DNA of 64,000 nt, taken from the NCBI GenBank assembly GCA_015179125.1, contig WHVA01000018.1, positions 62,001-126,000 on the forward strand, given 5' to 3'. The notes under the pieces are model-generated. The model did no database searches. It was not told the DNA's origin and saw only the letters and a program-made list of their open reading frames with translations. The DNA is from Gautieria morchelliformis. Lineage: Eukaryota > Basidiomycota > Agaricomycetes > Gomphales > Gomphaceae. The translations under genes were made by a program, and so were the position numbers. This document shows positions 1-11,068 of the stretch, one piece after another (position 1 is the first letter of the stretch; the number at the start of each line of letters is the position of its first letter).

Positions 1-840
1 TAGATGTAGGTAGCTTGGATTCCTCAATAGAAATGATTGGGAATTTTGATAAGAGTTGCTACAAATGTATTTGGATTTTATTCAAGCTTCAAGTGAAGCT
101 GAATCGAGTAGAGGTCTGAATTCTGAGAGGACTGCTTGTACTACGGGGACTATTTCGATCAGGAATCTTGAGACGGTGGAGAGGTAAAACTATTGTTATT
201 GTTTTTCGACAGTTACATTTGTTTGTACTATTTAACTACTGGAAAGGACTCGGCGTCGATACGATATGTACGGTATGTGATGTAGAGATATAGGGGGGTG
301 TGGAGTATAGTCTGGAGTGAACTCTCGAATGAATATTACAAGGGAATGCTAAGGATTTGTTGTACATAAGACGATGGTGTGGAAGGACATGTGTGTGATG
401 TATAGGGGAAATCATGGAGCTGCGGCTAGAGCCGCTCAGGGACGATCGGATGCATATTGTGTCTCGGTCGCAATTGAATTGGTGCCTAAGCGGGGATTTG
501 TGTCCCGGGTCGGTCTCTCGATCGAGATTGATGGGATCGACATATGTAATATGATGCTGATCGACTTGGCGTGCCCTGTGCGTGTGCGTGATAATGTATT
601 GGTCCGGCGTCGCGTATATGCGAGTCAGGGGATCCGGGGATATTTCTGTGTATCGGCGTATGGACGCGGGCATGGATTATGGCGTGCCCTATGCACGTGC
701 GTGATAATGTATTGGTCCGGCGTCGTGTATATGTGAGTCAGGGGATTCGGGGATATTTCTGTGTATCGGCGTATGGACGCGGGCATGGATTATGGGGATT
801 GTATGGTTCAGTGACGTCAGTGTATTTTTAGGTTCAGATC
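1..840. other. Unassigned left flank, possibly LTR-derived
   Basis: No coding frame here looks real; the open frames are short and repeat-driven. Some phrasing (a stretch around 80-110 that contains gctgaatcgag, then a tttaacta segment near 230) loosely resembles the interior of the long solo LTR at 43649-44668, so an old diverged LTR is possible. I could not define ends or a target duplication. Confidence 0.25.
568..793. repeat. 113-bp tandem duplication (two units)
   Basis: Units 568-680 and 681-793 are head-to-tail copies with only scattered substitutions. Both begin ggcgtgccct and end gcatggattat. The unit length is not a multiple of three, so frames crossing the array switch and are not protein evidence. 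Confidence 0.9.
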
Positions 841-861
841 TGAGTGATATCATTAACGTCG

Positions 862-1149
862 TTACTTGAATATCATAACAACTTTTCCCTTCTTCATCTC
901 TGTATCAAACACAATGTTCCGCTCAACAGAAACTTTGTGACAGTCAGGCCAATAAACATAATGACCATGGCTCTGCACAGAAATTCCTATCCACCGAGCT
1001 CTTTTGGCACGAGCTGCCAATTTATCTCCCTGATTGACCTTAACATAGACTTCGGTTCCCCACATGTGAATGTCTTTGAGATTTGGTTTCTCATGGTGAA
1101 TAATTTTGTAAGGTGTTTTATCCGGTAGGAGGATGTTTATAAATGTCAT
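862..1149 (-). pseudogene. Ty1/copia polyprotein fragment (integrase to RT linker)
   Basis: A 95-codon open segment that matches the part of copia Pol between the integrase core and the reverse transcriptase. The recognisable landmarks are the segment from HMWG (residues about 28-31) through QGDKLAARAKRARWIG (about 40-55) to VYWPDCHKVSVERN (about 64-77), which in intact elements follows the integrase catalytic core. No integrase core or reverse transcriptase continues in frame on either side, so this is an isolated scrap. It lies on the opposite strand to the copia RT at 1823-3162 and so comes from a different copy. Confidence 0.75.
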
Positions 1150-1822
1150 ATATATGTATATATAGCTTAGCTCATCTATATTTCATAAAATATATCAAAA
1201 TTGAGACAGTTGCCAGAACCTGTAAGGCATGCTTAATCCTAGCCCCAAAGTTCTTTCTCACAGTCTGCTGCTCCCCCAGGAAAGGGTGTATACCCCATTG
1301 TCTAAACATCAATAGTTACATATCTTTGTACTATACATGCATATTATTTTAAACATACCTTCTAATCAGATCTCTCAACCATATATAATAATATAGTACA
1401 GATATTGTCCATACTTGCTTCTATATTCTGGGATTGTACATCTAACATGTTTCATATATACTTCTAATATATAGTCATCCACATCCTCTCTGAAATTGCT
1501 CTGTTATATCAATACACACCATGCTTTAGCACATACAACCATATTTTTAAAATATCAGAACATTCAAAAAAATTTAGGATGTCCACAATATACAAGTTGC
1601 TCAAAATGATGGATTATGAATTTGGTTAGGGTTGATATTTTAAAAGATATCTAATATATCCTAGAAGAATATACATTGTTGTCAATGTGAACATCCTCCT
1701 AGTAGTGTCTACCCTTCTTCTTTTGACGTCTAATGTGGTCCTGTATACACTGCGTTGTATCAAAATCTTCCTCCCTTACCCAAGTGTGATCTTCATAGTT
1801 TTTCCATTGAACTATGGTCGCC
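1150..1822. other. AT-rich stretch without a gene
   Basis: A+T-rich sequence with many short runs of ta and at. I see no coding frame, tRNA or clear repeat before the copia RT frame opens near 1823. Confidence 0.5.
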
Positions 1823-3162
1823 TAAGGCTTTACACAGAAGTTTGGAGTCGACTATGATCAGACATACTCACCTGTTGCTCAGTTATCCTCCCTACGGATC
1901 ATATGCGCCATTGCTGCTAGGAACGACTGGCCTATTCATCAAATGGATGTAGACTATGCATACCTCAATGCTACGTTGCCTGAACCTATTTACATGAAGC
2001 AGCCGTATGGATATGAGTCAGGAGACAAAGACGAAGTGCTCCTTTTGAAGAAAGAACTTTACGGCCTCAAACAATCTGGAAGGGAATGGTACAAACATCT
2101 AAGTGGTTAATTCCACAAGTTAGGATTCACTACGTCAGGCACAGATGGGGCTGTGTTTTATAGACGTGGCGGAAAGGGGCATGTGATCATTGCAACAGCT
2201 GTGGATGACCTCACTATCACAGCTGAGAATCAGTCAGTCCTGGACAAAGTCAAATGAGATCTTGCTCAGGGCTTCAGTATGAAAGATCTAGGCGAGATTC
2301 ATTGGCTATTAAACCTCAAAATCGGAAGGGACTTGCAGAAGAAAACCATTGCAATTTCACAACCCGCATACATCAAGAAAATCATCAAAAGATTCAATCT
2401 CGAAGATGCGAAGACTTATGCTATGCCTCTTGATCCAGCCGTTAAATTATTTAAAGACCAATGTCCTTCTACAGAGAGAGGCAAGAAAGCCATGTCGAAG
2501 TTTCCATACAGGCAAGCTATAGGTCATTGATGAGGGCAGCTGTAGCCACTCGACCTGACATTGCATTTGCGGTGTCATTGCTCTCACAATTCCTCGAAAA
2601 TCCAGGTGGCACACCTTGGAATGCAGTTAAACATGTCTTCAAATATTTGAAAGGCACGAAGCATTACAAACTCACACTTGGAAGAAATCGAGATGGCTTG
2701 ATGGGGTATTCAGATGCAGATTGGGGTTCACAGAGTCATAGGCATTCGTATTCGGCATATTTATTTCAGATTGATGGGGGCACTGTTTCATGGAGTTGCC
2801 AGAAACAATCGATAGTAGCCCTCTCATCGACTGAAGCCGAATTCATTGCCCTGACCCATGCGGGCAAAGAGGCTCCCTGGATGCACCATTTTATTTCTGA
2901 AATATTCCAACCACTGAACAAACCCATCCAAGTTTATTCAGACAATCAATCAGCCATTGCAACCACGTATTGCACTCAACAACACACGAGAACCAAGCAT
3001 TTCGACATCAGATTATATTTCCTTCGAGATATGATCAAAAATAAAGAAGCCAAGCTCGTTTATTTGCCAACTGAACAAATGTTGGCAGATATTCTCACTA
3101 AAGGACTTCCTAGTTGTAGAGTGAATATCCTCAATGAGAAGCATGGAATATATCAGGCTTGA
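1823..3162 (+). pseudogene. Ty1/copia reverse transcriptase-RNase H, broken
   Basis: One reading frame runs from a GFTQKFGVDYD segment through the RT core: QMDVDYAYLN (catalytic-Asp motif), LYGLKQSGREW, and AVDDLTIT (the usual VDD box). It then continues into the connection and RNase H (SDADWGSQ, then STEAEFIAL) and ends with the familiar DILTKGL segment. The frame is cut by TAA at 1823, TAA at 2108, TGA at 2255 and a frameshift near 2525-2530. The TAA at 1823 sits where copia proteins carry glutamine (VAQGFTQ). Gag, protease and most of integrase are missing on the left. The polypurine tract and 3' LTR follow directly, so this is the 3' part of a 5'-truncated element. Confidence 0.9.
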
Positions 3163-3169
3163 GGGGGCG

Positions 3170-3544
3170 TGTTGGGTGCATTCATGCTCCTGCACCAAAA
3201 TCAAGCCAAATACATTCAACCATTAGTATTTCCTTCCAATTTCTCGTCAAATTGCTCTACTATGATCGCTTGATTTTTCAGAATTTTTCCGAAATTTTCT
3301 ACCAAAGACCTGTACTTCTATTTTGATTTATTTTTCTTCTTTTCACCACCGGCACCCTTATGTAATCATTTCGACGAGCGCTGCCATGGGCGCTAAAGGG
3401 CCAGGTGGTAGTATATGCACAGTAAGACACATTTCCCCCCTCTCTCAGTGACCACTAAATTCACTGAGAGAGTGAATTAATTTCTAGTCCATTATTTTGA
3501 GTATCAAGTCCAAACCTACTGCCTATAATTCCTGTCCTCTACAC
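3170..3544 (+). mobile_element. 3' LTR of the broken copia element, with polypurine tract
   Basis: A polypurine tract (ttgagggggcg, about 3159-3169) follows the RNase H stop and is followed at once by TGTTGGGTGC, a canonical copia LTR start. The proposed right end is CCTCTACA at 3544, because the gag-like coding remnant on the other strand is cut exactly there. No second LTR is present in the window, so the right end and the target duplication are not proven. Confidence 0.5.
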
Positions 3545-3990
3545 ATAATACTCACTAGGAGTCTCATTAGAATGACTAGCTTCTCGGAAGGTAGCACGAG
3601 TAGCTCTTGCTTTCTGTCTGTCTAACCATGCTCGGTTCATGTAATATGCACTAATTATGTCTCTGATTGATTTCCAATAAGTGGTGACTTCTTGACGATG
3701 CAACAAGGGTAAGGAAAAGAACCAATGTTCTGCACCCTTGCATAGTCTCAAAGGGACAATACGTCCCAGCTGTATGAAGACTGTAGCAGAGTTTTGAGAA
3801 AGATGATTCACTTTCAAAATCCACTGTGCCAACGTGTCAGGGCTACCATCCCATTCAGGGACTACATCAGGACATAGTTTGTTATCAAAATATGCTCCAG
3901 CTTACTTTGGCTAAGTAAAGCATCAATGATAGGTTTACCACCTTTATTACCATCCCCCCGGTCCGGACTAGGGCCATTTCCCCCCAGCTT
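3545..3990 (-). pseudogene. Retrotransposon gag-like remnant
   Basis: The minus strand reads through a gag-like segment: FDNKLCPDVVPEWDG near 3895-3850, then LAQWILKVNHLS, GAEHWFFSLP and YYMNRAWLDRQKARATRA, ending in ETPSEYYV. This resembles the capsid-type Gag that precedes protease in fungal LTR elements. There is no zinc knuckle. The frame stops exactly where the copia LTR begins (3544), which suggests the copia element inserted into this older gag. The N-terminal boundary near 3990 is approximate. Confidence 0.5.
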
Positions 3991-4000
3991 CAGCAGCAAA

Positions 4001-5200
4001 TCATGCTGAAAGCCAAGAATAGTAGGTGCATTGTAAGCAGCAGTGTGTGAAAATTCCAGGTAATATCTGTGTAATAAGAAGATAAACAAAGAGATCAACC
4101 CGCAGGCGTTTGCCTGCTCGCTGCCATTGGTGTATGTATTTGCATTTGAGTACAACATTGAATGCTTCGAGATGATTAGTTGTTGGTATAACACCCTCTA
4201 TTGGGATCTTCAAGATATGTGAAGCATCCAGATGGCCTTTGTGTGACCATCCCTTCCAGAGGGAATACGGCATCCAAGTGTTTGTCATATAATCAAGGTA
4301 TGCAAGGCCGGCCATTGCACCTGCAGCCATCTCAGAGGTTACTCAATGCAGCCTGTTCTTCAGTTATTAGCTAGATAGACCTTGTAGCTGTATGCCAGGT
4401 GACTACTCCCTCAGAACCACAATCCATCATTCCTGTTGCATGGTGGTCCCTAGAAGGCCATGAAACGCTGACTCCAGAAGCTCTTTACATTGCTGGTAAT
4501 TTTCGCATTGCTGAAGTGAGATGGGTTGCTCCATATACCATCAGAACATCCTGTGCAAGTAGCTTGGCTGATATATGTGTCCTCCCCAAACATGCCACCA
4601 GAGGGCATAATGGAGAACAAGACCGTGGCAGTGATGCCGATGAAAAATTGTACAATTCCAACAATCAGGGGTAGCTGACTTGAGTGAGGAGTTGTTGAAT
4701 ACTGCAATGTAGTGTGTAAGTCAATAGGGTAGGTTCTGCATGACAACGACGATACCTGTATAATATTTAGCAGTGTGCTTTTGAGATGTCACAACCAGGC
4801 ATCTTCTCCTTTGGGAGTCCCAAGCTTGGTAGTGAGATTATGATAGACTTTGCATTGAACTTGTATGTCCCATTTCAATTTTTTCTTCGAGATCCGTCAA
4901 GAATTCGACTGCAGCTTCTTGCCGCTCAAATTCAGAACTTGGGTGAGATTTTGCATTGTTCACTGCAAGGGTGAGATACTCAATGTGTTTGTCCAGCAAG
5001 AGGTTGAACCTGCCCTAAATCTGAAGTGCTGAAACCAAGGAAGGTGTTTGAGACTGACTCTGTAGACTCCACGATCCCTGCAAGGACCTTCACGGCAGGA
5101 GGGACCAGTCTGTTTTGATGTAGTATTGCCACAAAAAGTTAGGCATATAATTCCAAGAAAAGCCATTCTGTTATTTGGTAGCTACTCTCAATATACATCG
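4001..5200 (-). pseudogene. Degenerate transposase-like remains (MULE-like?)
   Basis: Several minus-strand open segments look coding but lie in different frames. The clearest, at 4330-4025, contains TTNHLEAFNVVLKCKYI followed by QRAGKRLRVDLFVYLLITQ. That arrangement reminds me of large MULE/SWIM-type transposase-derived proteins of mushrooms, but this is a recollection of style rather than a domain match. A second segment near 4985-4880 reads DKHIEYLTLAVNNAKSHPS, then an acidic helix. Stops and frameshifts separate them. The segment lies immediately downstream of the three-exon gene on the same strand and could be a decayed continuation of it. Confidence 0.35.
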
Positions 5201-5243
5201 AGAAAGTTGAGAAATAGCTACAGGGAGAGTCTATGGCACACAA

Positions 5244-6216
5244 TCACGAATGCATGTCAGGATATGCCCACATTGGGCATTTCAGCCCATGTACATAGTG
5301 CAGGGCTTCCTTAGTAAAGAATTGATAACAGTTGCCCATATCAAACACTCTCCAAAACATTTCTGAACAGATACCTTTGTTAGAGTGAAGGTTTTGATAT
5401 GCCTCCTCCAACTGAGAGCCCCGCAGTGGCGACACATGTTGATTGTACATGAATACCATATGTGCATCAGGTGGCTCCCAGAGGCACACTATGTCACCAT
5501 GCATTCGGTCTCCTTGGACAAATGTAGATAAGTGTCAGTCGAAGAAAGCTTATTTGAAAATATACATACCTGGCATTATAGTCACACTGTCAGTTAGATA
5601 GCTTAGGTTTCTTTTGGAACGTGGGGTAGTCTCTATAGCTCCTGTATCATCGTTGTACATGGGTGGTGACTGGTAGCCAGAATCCAAGTTAGTCATAGTG
5701 TGAAATGCTGCAAGCTGGTTCGACGGCGGCATATCCAATAACAATGCTGGAACTGTATGTCCTTTTGAGGCTGGACATTGGCTGGAGTGTGACGGGAGTG
5801 GAAGATCTGGGATAGTAAACATTGAGGGTGAAGGGGTCATGGAGTGCGATGGTAAGGGAAGGTCTGGAATGGAGAGCGCCGAGCTAGCTGTGGATGGTGT
5901 TCCCAAATGTGGACTGACAACAAACAGCTCATCAGCACTCGCAGTGGGAATTTGGGCCTTCATTTTTATCCCCGAGTCCCTCTTGCTTTGTTCAACGACT
6001 ATAAACCCCCATGCTGAGTAGTGTAGAAACACAATGATGTAATTACTTACCCCCACTGAAGCCTCCTCGTCTTTGCTGGTGATATTGATGATATGGAGGT
6101 GGTGGTTTTATCAGCGAGGGTGAGCTAGTACAAGATGCTACGAGACATGAGAACCAACAAAGGGAGACTAGAAGAATGCTTACTGCTTGAGATTTGGGAG
6201 GAACGGAGGAGGCCAT
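5244..6216 (-). CDS. Three-exon hypothetical protein with N-terminal hydrophobic segment
   Basis: Not recognised. The model is exons 6216-6051, 6013-5570 and 5512-5244, giving 292 aa. Intron 1 (37 nt, 6050-6014) has GTAAGT..CTCAG and intron 2 (57 nt, 5569-5513) GTATGT..CCAAG. Both keep phase, which is strong evidence that this was a real gene. The start ATG (6216-6214) opens a short N-terminus followed by a hydrophobic stretch at residues about 12-29 (signal peptide or anchor). A proline-rich stretch (IKPPPPYHQYHQQRR) follows, then a Ser/Pro/Thr-rich middle with an imperfect repeat of IPDLPLPSHS. Exon 3 has a compact, more conserved-looking region (DRMHGDIVCLWEPPD to LKCPMWAYPDMHS). A possible further donor at 5247 overlaps the stop, so the C-terminus could instead splice onward. 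Secreted or membrane-bound is inference. Confidence 0.5.
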
Positions 6217-6490
6217 ATCTATCGAAGTCCGGGAGACCTAGCATGACTGTTAAGTATCACCTGTCATATTAAGCTAAAATACTCGAGAGAATACCTGGAC
6301 CGATCTTCTGGTCTTGCAGCATACACTTCCACTGGTAAACCAGGGCTATCACTAATTAAGTCTGTCAGGCAGACTGACAAAAGTTAGTGTACCAAAGAGA
6401 TGTAGATTGAATGACTCACTCCATGTACCGCAGCCTTGCCACTTCTGTGCACAGGCGGCAGCAACTGTAAAGGATGTTGATCTTAGAACC
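6217..6490 (-). other. Possible decayed upstream exons
   Basis: Upstream of the ATG at 6216 the minus strand shows exon-like pieces with good splice signals. One is a cysteine-containing piece (ACAQKWQGCGTW) ended by GTGAGT. Another (TDLISDSPGLPVEVYAARPEDRS) is bounded by TTTGTCAG and GTATTC. Their phase does not join cleanly to the next exon, so they are either 5' exons broken by mutation or chance. Confidence 0.25.
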
Positions 6491-6680
6491 TTGCATCACA
6501 AGGGCACTACAGAACGTGACCAATGAGTGGTATTCTGAATGCTACATAGTGACAGGTAAGAGTAAGATGCGATGGGGACCGCTGGCCAGTTCCCACGCAT
6601 AAACTATATAGTGGGTCCCTAAGGGGCCCACTGGGATTATGTAATAACTATTGTACATGTAGATACATAGGTTATTTACA
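6466..6680 (-). mobile_element. Putative 3' LTR of gypsy element A
   Basis: On the minus strand a purine-rich tract (6692-6681) is followed directly by TGTAAATAACC, as expected for a polypurine tract and LTR start. The opposite end is not certain because the 5' LTR is absent. The region contains the palindromic ggtccctaaggggccc around 6614-6630. Confidence 0.3.
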
Positions 6681-6713
6681 CCCTCCCCATCTATAGACAA
6701 CTATAGGGGTCAA

Positions 6714-9700
6714 CTACGACTCATAGAGGTCATCCATAAGGGAGTCCTCTAGAGTGGCCGATACGATGATGTCGTCGTCGTACGGGGCCAGTGGAGCATG
6801 TGACTCCTCCGGGGGCACCTCCGCATCATCGGTGGTGATTGGGTGAGGCTGGTCGGCCTCACCACTAGCGGCAGTATCCACTTAGGTGATGAGGCCAGCG
6901 TCCTCGTGGAGCATGGCCTCAACGGCCGGGTCCTCAGTCTGGGGAGGGGGCCGGAAGCGTGCCAGCTCTTGGTCGAGCTGAGCATGAGTGAGGGGTTGCG
7001 GCACCACAGCCCTCACATGGCTGGTCTTGAGGACCTTTTGTTGGCCCTCGCAGGCGGTGGCACTGAATGCCGCGCCGGTGATGCTGCGTTGAACATAGTG
7101 TTCAATGCATGCCACTCGCTCGCGAGTGACCCCCGCGTAGTGGGCCAACCATCTCGCGATCTCGGCGAGGGGGATGTCAGGGCTGGCTCGGCCCTCCACA
7201 GGGAATGGGCCCGTGATTGAGAGCCGCATGATGGTGCTCTGAGGCATCAGCACTTCCCTGGCATTGACGAGGCTCGAACATTGGTCTGTCGAGCCGAATA
7301 GCTCAAGTATCCTCGCCCTGAGAGGTGATGCGACCCCTTTGACCCGGGGCGCAAGGGCCTTCAACCACATCCAGACGTCCATGTCGTCCAGGTTGAAGGT
7401 GCCATCCGCGTTGTCGTGGATGGCGGATGGGATTCCTTCAGGGTTGTGTATCCAACCCTTCAGGATGGCTGCGATATCGTGTGGGGTACTGCCCGCTATC
7501 ACGAGACAATCCCTTTTGGGATTGCGAGCGCGTTGTTCGTGCTCGATGCATTTAAATACGCCGATCATCTCACGCGTACGTGCGAGCTGTGGCGTCTCTT
7601 TTGCCCGCGCGAAGAGTTCGACGAAGCATGGTTCGTCAAGCGGGCAGACATCGTACCATTGAGTACAATGCTGTTGGGCCTTCCCTACTGGCCGTGGTAG
7701 GAGGCCCATCTCGAAGATCGGTGGATCTCCGAGTGGGATGAGCGTCCCCTCCCCCGGTAGGGAGGGTGAACTGTCCCCGCCGGTGGAGGCAGGGCCACGG
7801 CAGGCCTGATGTACTGTGCCTCGACCTGTGCTATCCGCTGTTGAAGGGTGGGGTTGTTGACAGAGTGCGACGATGACGCCGCTAGGTAAGCGCTAATCGC
7901 ACTTTCCCTCACAATGGTTAGCCCATTGACGGTGTTGGGGGAGCCACGCAATTTCTTGCGCTTTTTCTTTGGCTGCTCTGCCAGCCGCTGTGCCCTTTTT
8001 TCCGGGTCGTACGTCTTCCAGACGGACGAGTCTGACTCCCATCCTTCTGGGACGCCGTACGCAGAGTCGGAAGGTGCGCTATGCCCTTCCGTCGTTGTCG
8101 TTGTCGGGGTCGGCGCCGACAATCGGGACGCTAGTGTCATGACACGTTTATTTCCCATACTCAGAAGCTCAGTTTTCCCATTTTCTCACCCCACCTTCGT
8201 GTTCGTTCCGATCACCATTGTCATGTTTGGCAACCAACTCTCGCTGTTCGCGCCAACTACCATAGCCGTGCCCTCAAACGCACGATCGACGTCTTGGGAC
8301 TGACTCGGCGGTCATCACTGGGCCTACCACCTCCTCAGTGTTCGCTCGGCTTCGCCCTCCACCTCGACCTCTCCTCCTCTATGTCACTTCTGTTTGCCCT
8401 TCCTTGCATTTCGACGAACGGCTATTCGCCGCTTGCATCATTCGCCAGCAGGCACACCATCAAAAACGATCGATACCATTCACCCGGCGTGATGGTTTAT
8501 CATTAACCCCATCGTCTTCTTAAATCCAACCCCATTGCGCATTTGTATGGTCAAAGTATGTTCGCAGGACGTCGTTTCCATAGATCGTGCGGAATCAACC
8601 CAGGAGACCAAGAGTCCGTGCAGGGTAGCATGTATGCGGGTCCCAAGACATGGTTTTGTCCATAAGTGCCTTCGCCACCTTTACCCTCCATCGTTTCATG
8701 TTCTCCCTCTTCTCACATTCTATTGTATGTTTATTTCATCTATGTTGTATCATGGTTGCGCACCCCTATCCAACCCTGACTTGTGACGGCCTCTTTCCTA
8801 TTCGCTGATACCTTACAAGTATTTGATATAAGTAGTTTACATTCCCATGTATATTCCCCAGTTCAATTATCATACGTCGTCCATCTTGTGCAAACTTGAC
8901 CTCACTGTGATCATCGTCTTAAGCCTTCTCTTGGAGATTTCTATCTTCGACCAGCAAAGGACTTAGGCATCACTGGTGAGTTCTCATACTTCATCTTCGT
9001 TACCTTAGCCTTTGAACCATTTTCTGTGCTGTTGGCGAAGGGCTGCGAAGGAGCACCTTAGCCAGCGAAGGGATTGTCGAGACTTAGACAGCCCTTCCGT
9101 GAGACCTTGCACGTTACATCGTCAAGAGCCACGGGCTATTTCGCCACGACTGTAGATAGGGCGAGCCCCGTTTAGGCAAACCCTCTTACCTTGTGAACAT
9201 TCATTGGTTCACCTATTCGCCGAACGGCATACTTAGTCGCACAAGTTATTCGGGCATTCGCTGTGTTCACTAATACACAATATTATCGCTTGAAAACCAA
9301 TCTTGACAGCTAGTCCCGATGTTGCGCACGCCGGCAGAGGCACCGTCACGCAAAGTGATGATGGCCCGGCCACTGGGTCCGTGGCCGGGTCATGTTGCGG
9401 CCTTTTTGAGGCAACGTGGGCCAGGGTAACCTGGAGCTGGGCTGCGCTCAGCTGTTGCTCCAGTTCCTTGATCTTGGCGCGCTCAGTTGCGAGCGCATCA
9501 TCGCGGTCTTCGACAGCACGTTCCAACTCCTTGACCTCTTTTTTGAGGTCGTGGATGTCCCGGAGGGGCTCTTCTCACACATCACGCGCGATGCCCCTTG
9601 GGAGCCATCCCCAGGCTGCATCGATGGTGTCACCAATGTCTTTGTCCCGCAATTTGACCTTGCGGGTGCCTGTCGCGGCCCTTAAGTGCGCGGCATAGTC

Positions 9701-9865
9701 CATGCACGTTGCGCCATCATCCACCTGGACGATGGTGAGGGCATCCTCCCATCCCATGATCATCCAGTGCTCCTGGTCTACTGGAGCACGGAGAATATTC
9801 CATGGCCCCCTGTCTTGGGGCTGTTGCTCACGTTGTGGACATTGACCGATCAACGTCCATCCCAT
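6714..9865 (-). pseudogene. Accessory ORF of gypsy element A: coiled coil plus basic NLS-like motif
   Basis: Not recognised as a known family. From ATG at 9865 the frame is broken by TGA at about 9572, resumes in the same frame, is split by a solo LTR (8135-9308), continues to a frameshift near 7700, and runs on with a TAA at about 6879 to a final TAG at 6714. Excising the LTR with one 5-bp duplication restores the frame across that break. The product has a heptad-like coiled coil (LKKEVKELERAVEDRDDALA onward), a Thr run, a strongly basic NLS-like stretch (PKKKRKKLRGSP), and a folded-looking C-terminal region (DVWMWLKALAPRV, then EIARWLAHYAGVTRERV) with an acidic tail. There is no zinc knuckle. 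It starts about 135 bp after the pol stop and ends just before the polypurine tract, so it belongs to the element. It could be a displaced gag or a true third ORF. Confidence 0.6.
8135..9308. mobile_element. Solo LTR, family 1, target duplication GCTAG
   Basis: A 1174-bp LTR starting TGTCATGACA and ending AATCTTGACA (TGTCA/TGACA inverted termini), flanked by GCTAG at 8130-8134 and 9309-9313. Relatives sit at 40045-41074 and, inverted and interrupted, at 43345-45356. Short frames inside it are not genes. Confidence 0.95.
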
Positions 9866-10588
9866 CTTTGGGGGGCATCATCTTCGTGGGGATGATGGTG
9901 GTTAGCTTCCAAGAAGCGATGCGCCCTTGGAAAGATCCGAGGTGAAAATTTAACCATTCCGTGGCCAGCGCGTCACGTGGTATGCACGTGACAGACCTGG
10001 CTAGCGGCGTCTGGGGAGGTTGCGTGGCTTGCTCACCCCCCGAAGCCCTAGATAGCTATCTAGGGCTTCAAGGTCCTTGCAGGATGACATGGGTTCCCAT
10101 GTCACGTCGCCTAGGGTCCAACGGACCTGGTACTCCAGGTCCATCTAGTTTATCCATTGATGTGTGATAATCTCGTCGACGGGCCACTCCTCGTCATCAT
10201 TTGCTCCGAAGTCATAAAATGACTTGGCCTCACGATGAGGGGACAATTCGTTGTTGTTGGCCTCGTATCGCCGTACAAGGCTTGAATGGAAGACCGGTGA
10301 AATGCGATGGCTTTTCAGCTCTTCGGAAAGATCAAGGGTCACCATCAAGGCTTCGTTGTGAGCCTCGATGATGCGGTACGGTCCAATGTACCGTGGGACT
10401 AGTTTTCTGGCTCTTCCTTTCAGGAGAGTTAGGTTTTGTGTCGAAATGTAGACGCGGTTGTTGGCCGGGTACCTGTCGCTCGCCATACGTTTCTTATTTG
10501 CATGAAACGTTTGCGTCACTCGATGCTCTATGATTGCATCGTGTGCCGCCATCAGGTTCCATTTTTCCTGATGTGCGAACCAGGCTAC

Positions 10589-11068
10589 TGTCAGGGGACA
10601 CCCTGTTTTCCATTTCCAGTTCCGACACCACGCCCAGTTCCGACTCCATTTCCGACTCCGGTTCCGGTTCCGATTCCATCTCCGCATCCGCTTTCGGGAA
10701 CGATTCCGCTTCTGGGAGAACTTCCACCAGTTCCGTTCGCCTTGCCAGTTCCACTCCAATTTCCGACTTCCGCCCCGGAACAGTGTCGGAAATCAAGCGA
10801 CTCGCATAATAGGTGGCATCAAGGGTCGATCAAGGGTCAGGGGGATGCAGGGTTGATGGCGGGTGCCAAGTGTTGTCCCTGGCTGCGCAGCGTAGTATAA
10901 TACGGGCTCGCTGACATTGGGGGTCCTTAGACTTTTCTCTTTGGATTTCCCCTTGTCAGGTGAGAATCCCCTCTCTTGTATGCTCTGTTCATTTATACAG
11001 ACTTTGGATTTCCCCTTGTCAGTTGTGTGGTAGTGAGGTCTCCACAACTAGCCAGGGTTGCCCTTACA
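10589..11068. mobile_element. Solo LTR, family 2, target duplication GCTAC
   Basis: A 480-bp LTR starting TGTCAGGGGACACC and ending GCCCTTACA, flanked by GCTAC at 10584-10588 and 11069-11073. It shares both termini with the longer LTR at 43649-44668. It contains a directly repeated ctttggatttccccttgtca (copies about 62 bp apart) near its right end and a ttccgn-type simple repeat in its left half. Confidence 0.93.
10605..10790. repeat. Degenerate TTCCGN hexamer repeat inside an LTR
   Basis: Runs of ttccgactcc, ttccggttcc and similar hexamers. It produces low-complexity open frames on both strands (Arg/Trp-rich on one, Ser/Gly/Asp-rich on another), which should not be annotated as proteins. 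Confidence 0.8.

Noticed and set aside
8294..8786. Short ORFs in 8135-9308 and 40045-41074
   Set aside because: They lie inside solo LTRs with clear target duplications and are not shared as frames between copies.
10494..10900. Arg/Trp-rich and Ser/Asp-rich ORFs on both strands
   Set aside because: Products of the TTCCGN hexamer repeat in a solo LTR. Only the C-terminal part of the 10759-10145 frame, outside the LTR, is true pol.
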